Assembly (NCBI GenBank): GCA_001600615.1
Contig: BCKK01000007.1
Coordinates: forward strand, 1 to 64,000
Direction: 5' to 3'
DNA: 64,000 bases
Source of the DNA: Dioszegia crocea
Taxonomy: Eukaryota > Basidiomycota > Tremellomycetes > Tremellales > Bulleribasidiaceae
Below the pieces are notes generated by a model. The model searched no databases, had not been told where the DNA came from, and saw only the letters and a program-made list of their open reading frames with translations. Within the stretch, counting starts at the first letter, position 1. Every line of letters starts with the position of its first letter. Of this stretch, positions 55,015-64,000 are shown in pieces. A program made the translations under genes and the position numbers.

Positions 55015-56831
55015 TCATTGCGGTACGGTATAATCGAAAGTAGCAGGATGAGAAAGGCTCTTAGACTTGGTCACGAACGCCTCTTCACCATCCGCGCCTT
55101 TAGCAATTTCATCCAAACCTGAAAAAGCTCATCAGCGCAGCCCTCTCACCGAAAAGGCTAGACTGACTCACCAAGCAACGGGGCAAAATTGCGTAAGTTC
55201 TCGGCGAGAGCTCGACCAGGTTCCCAGAGACTCCATCTACTTTCACATATCGTGAGTACGCTCTGTAATAACGCTTGACCTTCCCCAGCCTCTAACTCGT
55301 CTTCCCATATACAACGAGAAATCAACCATGCCGATGTTGATAATCGACGAAGCTCACACCACCCGAATGGGATTGTTGGCTGCCGTGATAGCGCTTCGTA
55401 TGATCGAATAATACGGGATGCTGAATTTGCGATTACAGAGAGTGAGGACATGCGACAACCTGGATTTTGCAAAGCCGGGGCTGCGCTTATGATTCTGGCC
55501 CTGGATCGTCAGCTACATCTTGGATGTCTTGAATTCCAATCTGACTCACCATGAATATCTGACGTGAGCGAAATAACAAGCTATTGGTCTCTTCATGATA
55601 CGTTGCTCAGCAGCCAGGATGCTGGCGAATTTGTCTATTCTCCGTCCAACCTCCAGGGTAGGACTCCCGATGGGTGACGTAGCACTGGTGTCATGTCGAG
55701 AGCCGGACGCGATATGCCGCTCGAGATCCACAAGAGCACCCCACATCTTATCGGGAGCAAGACCTTGCTTCAGCTCGACGGAGTGGTATAGCTCGACATA
55801 TGCCATAGCGCTGGCAAAGCTGGCAGAGAGGTATGGAGGGCGCTGCAAGAGCGTCGCCAGCAGGCTGTCATTAGCTAATGTACCATATATTACTCACCTG
55901 TCTTTGTAGTAAGTCGCAAATAGGACTGAGAGGTGTTTCTCTCGATCTTCTTCCGTAGCAAACGCCTCGGCATGCCAGGCCATACATTTGACGATGGCAC
56001 GTAGGTCCTGGGGTCCGCAGCAAATGAGAGCGAGAAAATGAAGACAATGACAAGCGTCTAGAGTTATCAGCGTTATGTCCGAAATTTCACTCACATAGCG
56101 CAATCAAGGACGGAGACTCTACACTCTGGAGAGACACCCAAGCCGAGCGAAAGTACTCTAGACCAGGCCAATCCCGCGCTGTCCCACCTTGAAAGCTCCA
56201 CTCGTCTCGGCCTGAAAGTCCTAGGCATACGGCCGATAAAGCTAGCGCTTGCTGATCGGCTGGTCTATCATGGGATAATGAATGATCAAGAGCTGTGCGA
56301 AGGAGATCGATATCGAGCCATGAGAAAAAGCCAGGTAAGTCCGCCAGGAATGTATCGAGAGCGGCTTTCTCCACATCTGGATAGCGACGAGGTAGAGGAG
56401 GAGAGTCGATGTGAAGGAGAGAATCCACATGTTGTAGGCTGAGATCCAAGTAATGGTCTGATCGTTTCAGCTAATTCAATGGCAATGCAAGTCAAACGTA
56501 CCTGATCTCGCAGCGAGATCTTCCAACCACTCTTCTGCTTGTTGCGCTACCCGACCTCCATTATTCACTTGCTCTGAAGAGGTTTGAAAAGTGGCGCCGG
56601 TCTGAGGAGATCGTGCTCTGATTTATCAGAATCATCTTCACACTTAGATCACCAGACTCACCGATTTGGGCGAGCTTGCGTCCTAGCCACACAAGACGCC
56701 TCGTCTCCTCTCGCTCGGCAACTCCGACACGGTATCACTCCATCGCAACGTTTCCGCCGGCTTCGACAGCTGTCGCAAGCTATTCGAACGCGTCTCGCCG
56801 TGGTCGAAGAGGACGGCCGGCTCGTCTCCAT
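55015..56831 (-). CDS. Zn2Cys6 transcription regulator
   Basis: A minus-strand gene of about seven exons and roughly 480 residues. It starts METSRPSSSTTARRVRIACD and has the binuclear zinc cluster CDSCRSRRKRCDG...C-x2-C-x8-C at residues 19-47. A helical regulatory part follows with LPGFFSWLDIDLLRTALDHS, HCLHFLALICCGPQDLRAIV, ASAMAYVELYHSVELKQGLA and RLSTSAWLISRCIWEDE, then a C-terminus ending FDYTVPQ. It lacks the best-conserved fungal_trans core, resembling the shorter fungal_trans_2 class. It is divergent from a GH79 glycosidase with 383 bp between, so it is a candidate regulator of that gene. Confidence 0.83.
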
Positions 56832-57214
56832 AATACTGATGAGGCGGATGGGCGGATATGCACTGCTGCCATGGCAGAGAGGCCGGACTGAGCCTGGGCC
56901 CCAGTGAGTGGCAAATGCGGAGCTCCGGACCGATGTTACGGCACAGCTACGGCATGGCGGATATAGGTTTTGGAACGGCCGAGTTTGATCCGACATACCT
57001 CTCTCTTCTCACTCAGACTCACTCTGCCCGTATTGTACTGCATGATGGTGGTAGCAGGGTACGGTTGCCGGACCGGTAACTGCTCAGTAAGCGGAATCCT
57101 GGAGCGGATTAGGCTGCCGTGCCCCGAGGCCATTACTGGGAGCATATCAGTAGCTGAACGCCATTCTTACCCCGCACATCTTTCCCATTTTCCATCCGTC
57201 TAGCCTCCATCACG
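56832..57214. promoter_or_regulatory. Shared promoter, zinc-cluster regulator (-) and GH79 (+)
   Basis: A 383-bp spacer between divergent start codons. It contains several cgg and ccg triplets (for example ctccgg, gccggaccgg), the core sites of Gal4-type regulators. Co-regulation is inferred. Confidence 0.45.
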
Positions 57215-58948
57215 ATGCACGTGCCCGTCATCACCACTGCACTGCTCAGCCGAGCTTTATCGACTTCTCCTTCCTCCTTCAACACCTCGGTCCAAATCCC
57301 TTATCAGAAACCTCCCTATGCCGAACGTCTCGATCCCCACCTGGCAGCCTTCAGTATCGAGATGGACCGATGGCCTGACTGGGCGGGGGAGGCAGTCGGG
57401 AAGCCCAATGTGTATGTCAACCAGCTACTCATGAACCTGGGCGAGCGGACTGGTCAAATGCCATATCTTCGAGTCGGAGGTGAGTCTAAATTCACGCTTA
57501 ACTTATGAATGACGCTGATTTGTTAGCCAACTCAGAGGATCGAGGCTACATCGATTCAAACGTCCAAGTCCTGAACTCAACTTTCCCTCCTCCCACCGCA
57601 AATACTCCAAACCCCGAAGCGAGCCGAATCCAACTCGGACGAGACTTTTACGCCTTGTCCGGTAATTTCCCCGCCGGTACTCCGTTCATGTGGGGTCTCA
57701 ATTTCAAGGCTCAGAACAAATCCGAGACCGTCGCTCAGGCATCCCTCCTTGCCGATACCTTCCAGGGCACCCGAGCCCATCTTACAAAAAATGTCACTCT
57801 CGGGAACGTCGAGATCGGCAATGAGCCGGACTTCTATGGCACCGCACTCTTTGGCCCCTCCGTCGGCCTTCTCGGCCCGCTGTGGACCCCTGCCAACTAC
57901 TCTTCCACCTGGCGAGACTACGCCAAGGCCGTCAGTCAGGTCCTTGATTTGACCGGCTCGGGTCCTCGTCTCGCTCCAGGCGCGCTGGCGGGCTTTGTCG
58001 CTCCTGTCTGGGGCCCCGTCCCTATTCTCCAGGCGGGTATCCTTAACGATCAGGATATCCGCTCCAAGACCGATGTCTTCAGCGGCCATGGCTATTCGGG
58101 CGCTTTCGGTGCGGGGCAGGTCTATCCAGCTGGTAGCTTGATGAACCCTGTGACTACTCGGTCCAACATGAGTCTTCGTGCGCTGGAGGTTGTCCCCGTG
58201 AGGGCATCTGGCTTGAAGTATATCCTCGGAGAGTCCAACTCATACGCCAAGTAAGCCCAGCTCTGTCCACTTACAATCCATTAATCATCAGCTGATTTAA
58301 TCCTTAGCCACGGTCGGCCCCTCATCAGTGATACTGTCGAGGGCGCCATCTGGGCCGCCAACTGGATGCTATTCGCAGCTTCGAGCGGTGTCCAGCGTGT
58401 CCACTTCCATCACGGTCGAGGCTTCCGATACAATGCCATCCAAGCCACTAGCGAATCCGAGGATAGCACCAATATCACCCGCCCTCACATCCTCCCTTCT
58501 TACCACTCCTTCCTTATCGTCAATGAAGCCATCGGCACTTCGGGCGAGAGTTATATTACCGAGCTAGGTACCGCAAACTCTACCCTCACCGCCTTCGGTT
58601 TCTACGAAAAGGGCCAACTCGCTCGCATTCTCCTCACCAACGCCAATGTCTACTCTGGGGAGGGCGATCGTCAGAGCTTCAATGTCCGGCTGGTAGGTGG
58701 GAACCAAGGGATGAAGGCGTCAGTCAAAAGGCTCAAGACTACCAAGACGGTGTCTTTCACTGGCGTGTGAGTATCTTTCTCTCTTCTTTCAGTATGTGAG
58801 TCAGATGCTGATCGTCAGAACTTGGGCTGGGCAGAGCTTTGAAGGAGAGGACGGCAGGCCTACAGGATCTGTCGTTACCGAACCTCTCAATGATGGCTGG
58901 GTCAATATCGAGGCGTCCACGATCGTCCTGGTCGATCTGCAGAAGTAG
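57215..58948 (+). CDS. Glycoside hydrolase family 79, beta-glucuronidase-like
   Basis: Four exons (57215-57479, 57527-58250, 58308-58766, 58819-58948) sum to 1578 nt, 525 aa. The N-terminus is weakly hydrophobic (MHVPVITTALLSRALSTSP) and may be a poor signal peptide. The catalytic barrel has FSIEMDRWPDWAG, PYLRVGGNSEDRGYID-type text, NVEIGNEPDFYG (acid/base Glu) and KYILGESNSYANHGRP (nucleophile Glu). RVHFHHGRGFRYNAIQ and a beta-sandwich C-terminal domain follow. GH79 enzymes of basidiomycetes cleave glucuronides, including those on arabinogalactan side chains. Many N-x-S/T sites support secretion. The neighbouring regulator may control it. Confidence 0.88.
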
Positions 58949-59333
58949 GGTTGAGAGGCCAAAAAGTGGTAAGAAGCGCTTGGTGAGAGCTGGGTAAATG
59001 GGGTGACTAGTTTCTTCTGTCCAAATCATATAATCTGGTAATCATGCACGAACCATCAGTAGTGTTGTCGCGCTCAGAGAGGACTCACAGCGCCCAAAAT
59101 GAACCCAACAGGCCAATCTCATCATTTGCCACCCAAAGGGATTGATGGGGTTCAGCTAAATGACACGTCACGCCTTTCCGTCGGAACTCGCTCACCCGTG
59201 TTGCCGCTCTGCACATACATCAATACTTCCCATATTGCACCCTACACACATCTATCTACACCACGTAGCAGTCAGTCAGCCACCCTGGACTCATCGTGAC
59301 TGCGTATCGTACCCGAAAAACCTCATCAAAAAA
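58949..59333. promoter_or_regulatory. Promoter region of SF3B6
   Basis: About 385 bp. A stretch at 59124-59175 resembles one at 53495-53548 (tttgccacccaa, ggatt, taaatgacac-tcacg in the same order). Its atgacacgtcac core is bZIP-site-like. Confidence 0.4.
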
Positions 59334-60241
59334 ATGCAGCGCCCACAATCTGACGCTCCGGCACAAAGAGCTTTATTGTAAGTGTCTTCCCCTTCCCTGT
59401 CCTTGACTTCCCCCGACGCTATGCCTCATTTCTAAATGGTACTGCAAGAGAACACAGCTGACGAAATAGTATCAAGAACCTGTAAGCTACCCATATCATT
59501 ACTGCCATGAGCTGAAAGCTGACAAGAGATAGAAATTTCAACATTACCGGTGCAGACCTATACGACCTATTCGGGAAATACGGCCCAATACGTCAAGTCC
59601 GCCTGGGGACAGATTCGGTGCTCAAGACGAAAGGAACGGCATATATCGTTTTTGAAAGCCCGGATGATGCGAGGGAGGCAATGACGCATTTGAATGGTTT
59701 CCATTTGATGGAACGGTATATTGTTGGTGAGTCTTTGGGCTTGGTATTGCTGTTGTTGGATTTATTCAGGGCGTTTTCTGAGGGACGGAGAGTTTGGAGA
59801 TCTTGGGGAATTGCCTGCGCAGATTATATCTCAGACCCCTCTTCTCCTTCGATATCCAGATTAGTCAACTATGGACATTAGGGGGCGTTTCCTCCCTTCT
59901 CCCCCTGCATCCACATTACCCTTCTTCCCTATCAATCGTGTTCTTCCATTATCCACTTCTCTCACAACACTCTTCTTATTTCTTAATGTCACTCTATACG
60001 TGATCTCACTTTCTGAACCATCTCATCAGCTTCTCTCCAACACTTCTTGCAAATTCAGCCTACTCTACTCGCCTTCCCTCTTTGTTCCCAATTTCCGTAC
60101 GGACTCAAGCTTACTCATTCAGTCCTCTTCCACCACCCCTCCAAACAACAAGCATCCGCACTCGCCAAGTCCGAAATGCGCGCCAGGGAAGTCGCGCTCG
60201 CGGCTGAAAAGATGCGGCTGGGAATCAGGGAGGATCCATAA
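59334..60241 (+). CDS. SF3B6: Splicing factor SF3b 14 kDa subunit (p14)
   Basis: Four exons (59334-59377, 59471-59482, 59533-59726, 60123-60241) sum to 369 nt, 122 aa; the human protein has 125. A single RRM is rebuilt: RNP2 LFIKNLNFNI, ADLYDLFGKYGPIRQVRLG, RNP1 KGTAYIVFESPDDAREAM, and HLNGFHLMERYIVVLFHH. The tail KSEMRAREVALAAEKM ends GIREDP, like the human -INTDP. It sits in the U2 snRNP next to the branch-point adenosine. Exon 2 is 12 nt and codes most of RNP2. The last intron is about 400 nt, very long for this window. Confidence 0.93.
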
Positions 60242-60910
60242 TTTGGTCTAGACGGAGAGGCTGGCTACATTCAGTGGGAGCGAGTAGAGCGGTGATGCTG
60301 GGTATTCGGCATAGGCGGGATGTTCACTGAGGAATGCGAGAAGGATGGTTGGGAAAGACGAGTAGGAGGGCTCAAAATTCATCAGAGGCAGACTGTCGGA
60401 GAGGGCATGAGGGAGGTCAGAGCGGAATGTTTGGGGACGATTTGTATTATTGTTCACTCCTGAATATGTAAGTCTTAGATCGTGATCTAAATTTGGAGTC
60501 GGCTATGGGTGTTATCGTTACTAACCCCTGACCTGATATCTGACTTTCTGGTTATGTTGCTTAACGGTCGCGTCAACACCAGCAGATCATGGAAAAAAAA
60601 GCCTCTTCGATACGGCGGCATTTGATTTCGCGGATATCGTATGAAGCCAGTTAGTGAGAGTCGTCGGATCGGATAAGAGCGCTCAGATATCAAGCTATGA
60701 TTTGCAGTCTGGTACTGAACTGAGTCAAAGACTGACTAGCTGCTCGCATTCCATCAATGGGCATGATTAGATACATTCCGCGTCGGACTCGTTATGGCTA
60801 CGCCGGTGGTAGGAATGCTTTGTAGGAGAGGAATAATTCACATCTAGGACTATGGGTACACCCGACTTTACCGCTAATGCCACGACATGCACTGACTGCT
60901 CATCGAATAA
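60242..60910. other. Intergenic, no clear gene
   Basis: About 670 bp. Short frames only, including a homopolymer A run near 60592-60600. Holds the 3' end of SF3B6 and of the next minus-strand gene. Confidence 0.4.
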
Positions 60911-61624
60911 TCATTTCCCAGTCCAGATTGAACCGTTGCCAACTGATCCGCGACCTGACCCAGAGTCACCTCGCTGCCTGCTGGGACCGCCCCTCGTTCT
61001 GCCAGTTTCAATTGCCTGCGCAGGGCGTCTGGAGCTACCAGGCCGACTCCTCTCGGGTCTGCTCCCGCACGTACGACGCTCTCTCAACGCCGACGTGAGG
61101 TGTTCGGTGCGCGCCACGCAATCCCCGCCAAATTTCTTGCTCTTTTCCTTCCAAAAAATGTCGGTAGAAAGGTAATCTTCCACCTTCGTGCTCTTCACCT
61201 CCAGCTCGATCAATTGGCGCTCCAATTTGCGTATCCACTGCTGCCTGGCTAAGACGTGGATCAGATCCTCGTTAGGATCTTCGGGGCAAGACTTCCAGTG
61301 ATCGATGGATTTGGTAAGGATGGACCGTAGGTTGGTGATCGCTTCGACCAGGGGGTATTTGAGGTAAGGGAGAAGAAAGTCAGCTTTCCATGTCTCCATT
61401 CGAGCTTTGAGAGTCCGAATGTCAGCTTGGACCAGGGGGTTCTCATCCATTGTCCAAACGCCATCACCCGATTTGGCCTCCCAGTCCCTCTCCGTCAAAC
61501 GCTTGATCGCATCACCCTCTTCGCCCTTGAAAGGGCCTGTGTACTCGACGGTCTGGTTGAAGGCTGCGACCAGCTTGTCAAGGTCCTGACGAGTGTCAAT
61601 GAGCTCGGGATATGTGAGGAACAT
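60911..61624 (-). CDS. Orphan protein, helical then basic tail
   Basis: An intronless frame of 237 aa from the ATG at 61624. It is mostly helical: YPELIDTRQDLDKLVAAFNQ, WKADFLLPYLKYPLVEAITN, LARQQWIRKLERQLIELEVK. The C-terminal 50 residues are Arg/Gly/Ser-rich (RPERSRPGSSRRPAQ). The same frame stays open upstream to about 61783 with a Gln/Ser/Pro-rich reading but no ATG, so a further 5' exon is possible. Family not recognised. Confidence 0.5.
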   Translation of the reverse strand: MFLTYPELIDTRQDLDKLVAAFNQTVEYTGPFKGEEGDAIKRLTERDWEAKSGDGVWTMDENPLVQADIRTLKARMETWKADFLLPYLKYPLVEAITNLRSILTKSIDHWKSCPEDPNEDLIHVLARQQWIRKLERQLIELEVKSTKVEDYLSTDIFWKEKSKKFGGDCVARTEHLTSALRERRTCGSRPERSRPGSSRRPAQAIETGRTRGGPSRQRGDSGSGRGSVGNGSIWTGK

Positions 61625-62287
61625 GATGTGCTCAAGGTGAGACTGGCCTGACCTCGACTGGGACTGATGAGGAGGACGAGGGGGAGCTGGACCTGGACTT
61701 GATCTGTAGCCGGATGAATAGAACTGGACGTAGAACCTTGGTAATTGTTGATGGAAGGGGGAAGTTGTCGACTTTGTGGGGAAGGAGGCTCAAGGATGAG
61801 TAGGATTCGGTGGGACAGAGAAATGGGGGTTTTCGGTGAGCCGGGGGCGCCCGGATCAATGGCATATTTCTGTCACAAACTAACAGTCAGTGGCTTCAGT
61901 GCGCAACGACAAGAAAGGAATTGCCAGGGGCGGCGTTTGAGCCTGCAGGACCGATCGGTCAGGAGTGACTTAGGGCAATTTGACCCAAGTTTGGACGCTG
62001 TGCTAGAGGGGCGTACAGGAGTCGGAGAACAATGGACCGCCCAGCTTGGTCAAGGTACGTTAGGCCGCAAGCGCCACTCCTCTTAAAGGATAGTCTGACC
62101 AGTGGTCACGAATATCTAGCTGATCAACGGCGGCTCCTGCTTTCTTCAGGAATCAGCTATGGGACAGCTGTCAATAAGAGTTAGATTCCGATGAGTACAG
62201 TATACATCAAATACTTGTGACGTCCACATATCCTCTTAAGCCGGCTACGCTTAGATCCTAGCCTCATATGCCCATGAACAATCCGCG

Positions 62288-62563
62288 TCAGCCAGTGTAG
62301 GAACTGCTGCCCAAATTCGACGAGCTTTGTCCTCGGTTCCGGACCCTGGGTGCGACGTAAGAGATGCTCTGATCAGCATACCGCTCATCCTCCTCCGTCC
62401 ACACCACGTGAAGCGGGTCATTTGATTTGGCCCAATCATCGATCGTCCTCATGGGCGGTTCCTCCCTCTGGAAATTGACTTGTAGCCACCAGGCCTCCAG
62501 CAAGTCGGTGAGTCGTTTGTGCTTGATTTCGCTCCGCTCAGCAAGTGGGGCGAAGTCGGACAT
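62288..62563 (-). CDS. Small orphan protein, 91 aa
   Basis: An intronless frame with a plausible composition: MSDFAPLAERSEIKHKRLTD, LLEAWWLQVNFQREE, TIDDWAKSNDPLHVVW. It lies upstream of the other orphan gene on the same strand. No domain recognised; it could be a short exon of a larger gene. Confidence 0.35.
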   Translation of the reverse strand: MSDFAPLAERSEIKHKRLTDLLEAWWLQVNFQREEPPMRTIDDWAKSNDPLHVVWTEEDERYADQSISYVAPRVRNRGQSSSNLGSSSYTG

Positions 62564-63458
62564 GATGCGAGAAGAGTATGAGTAGCGTGGATGCGAGTTG
62601 GATTCAGATGACGGTATCTAGGTCAGGATTTGGCTTGACTGACGGGGTGGATCAGAGGGGTGATATCGAAAGGTGATGACAAGAATGGACTTGAGGATAC
62701 TTATCAGCTCTGGCACAAGACGCAGGACCTCAAATCAGTGCCTTGCCTTCCAAAGATCTGGGTACTCGACTTCGAATCTGCAGAAACCCCCATCAGAAGA
62801 TAAGCCCCACGAAAGTTCGCGATGTGAGACACGGGACCGACAAAGGTAAGTGTGGTGAACACCCGTATGATGCTTCAAATGTAAGTCAGGATTCTGCTTC
62901 GGCTATCAGCTTCTGAGCATCCATTGAATATATCAAACAGAAAGCATTGCCAGGTCTTGGTGGGCTTTCCACCGTCGACTATCCGTTGTCAGTCATACGC
63001 AACCTACACGGTCAGGACCCCTTGGATCGGCAGAAGCTTCCTCGGTACAGCCCGTCAGAAGGTTATTCGCGTCTCAGCGTAGTAAGCTCGGACCCCTTCA
63101 GGGGAGATTGAGCAACCCCTCCTTTAGATCCCGATGCTGTGCCGATCGACCGAATCGCATAGGGCCAGCGTCGAAGTGGCTCATGCAAACCCTGTACAGC
63201 TCTGTATGTATGTCTTCCTGAGCCTGACGACAAGGTGACAGGGATGATATGGGTGTCAAAGAGGGTGTGATGATAGTCGCGTCGGTACCAGAGCCTAAAG
63301 TCTGAAACACGCGTCCAAGTCGCGTCCGAAAGAAGCAAAAACACCCAAAGGGGTAACTTTGTGGGTCATTCCTCCCCTCACCTCATCGCCTCAACTTTCT
63401 TCCATCTGTCCTTCTCATTCCTACCCTAGTCCATTCACTCTACGATCCCTCCCTCGCC
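62564..63458. promoter_or_regulatory. Intergenic, promoter of UDP-glucose dehydrogenase
   Basis: About 900 bp. The last 100 bp before the ATG are C/T-rich (ctcccctcacctcatcgcctc), typical of highly expressed fungal genes. Frames at 63063-63344 (-) show no motif. Confidence 0.4.
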
Positions 63459-64000
63459 ATGGCTCCCATCGTCGTTAAAAAGATCTGCTGCAGTAAGCTT
63501 ACCCTTCACTTTCCAGGGTTGATTTGAATCACCCCTTCATCCGCGCTGGAAATAGTTTCCATGTCTCACGTTCCATCACCATCTTCCGTCCTGTTCTTGT
63601 CGAGCTCTTCGATCTGGTGTGTATGAGCTCTAGCTAATTCTCTCAGTCGGTGCCGGTTATGTCGGTATGTCTCCCTTTCCAGGCGAATCTGCACCGCCAT
63701 TGACACTCGAGTCTACGCGCGGTGCACGGCCCCTCTGAATTTTGGAAATCCAGCTGATGATATCTAGGTGGTCCCACTTGCGCAGTCATGTAAGTTTCCT
63801 CTCAGCTGACTAACCGTATCTTGATTTCATGAAGCTGACGATTCAGTGCTGTGAAATGGTAAATTGATTTCCACCCCCCAACCCGAAGATTACCCCTTCA
63901 CATCTCTTATCCCCTTCGCCAAACCACTCCACCCAAAATCAAGCTAACCCCACAGCCCCAACATCCAGGTCACTATTGTCGATCTCAACAAGGCCCGAAT
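63459..64000 (+). CDS. UGD1: UDP-glucose 6-dehydrogenase, 5' part
   Basis: Five exons are visible: 63459-63492, 63647-63664, 63768-63789, 63847-63858 and 63956 to the window end. They splice to MAPIVVKKICCIGAGYVGG, then PTCAVIAVKCPNIQVTIVD and LNKARI, the N-terminal NAD-binding Rossmann fold (GxGxxG) of UDP-glucose dehydrogenase. The enzyme makes UDP-glucuronate, precursor of xylose and glucuronate in cell-surface polysaccharides, including capsule in Cryptococcus. The first four exons are 34, 18, 22 and 12 nt. The gene is cut by the window edge. Confidence 0.92.

Overview
The window is nuclear DNA from a basidiomycete yeast, most likely of class Tremellomycetes. Genes are closely packed and split by many very short introns (34 to 60 nt, GTRNGT donor, CTGAC/CTGAT branch site just before the acceptor). 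The protein set fits this group: a CPL1-like secreted protein, a fungal URA3, a TLG2 syntaxin, a YML020W-type protein, a peroxisomal Lon and a UDP-glucose dehydrogenase. I do not name a genus. Coordinates for spliced genes come from hand reconstruction; where an exon sum is quoted, it is an exact multiple of three.

Layout. 1-1.1 kb: no clear gene, two ambiguous bases. 1.15-4.5 kb: a head-to-head pair, a fungal_trans regulator without a zinc cluster (-) and a small protein with a zinc cluster but no regulatory domain (+). 4.7-9.7 kb: YHM2-type mitochondrial carrier, Dal5/Tna1-like MFS permease, IAH1-type esterase. 10.2-13.4 kb: peroxisomal Lon. 14.6-19 kb: TLG2 and UFD1, divergent. 19.9-21.8 kb: two lineage-specific genes, one ending in a Pap1/Yap-type basic region with no zipper. 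21.9-24.9 kb: URA3 and a divergent transaldolase-family gene that lacks the usual catalytic lysine. 25.4-31.5 kb: MFSD1-like transporter, CPL1-like secreted protein, secreted glycine-rich protein. 31.9-37.7 kb: YML020W-like protein, aldo/keto reductase.

38.1-43.3 kb is a complete Ty1/copia retrotransposon with two identical 270-bp LTRs and a 5-bp target duplication, so it inserted recently. Beyond it: an orphan gene, a 149-bp MITE-like foldback, a large coiled-coil protein, a nine-exon Mpv17/SYM1 gene with several microexons, a gene-poor tract, a likely pseudogene, a zinc-cluster regulator divergent from a GH79 glycosidase, SF3B6 with a 12-nt microexon, two small orphan genes, and the 5' end of UDP-glucose dehydrogenase, which runs off the window.

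Most of the window is ordinary housekeeping and metabolic content. The most unusual items are the split regulator pair at 1.2-4.5 kb, the transaldolase homologue with Gln at the Schiff-base position, the zipperless bZIP, the microexon-rich genes, and the 11-bp tandem duplication that breaks the frame at 54.5 kb.
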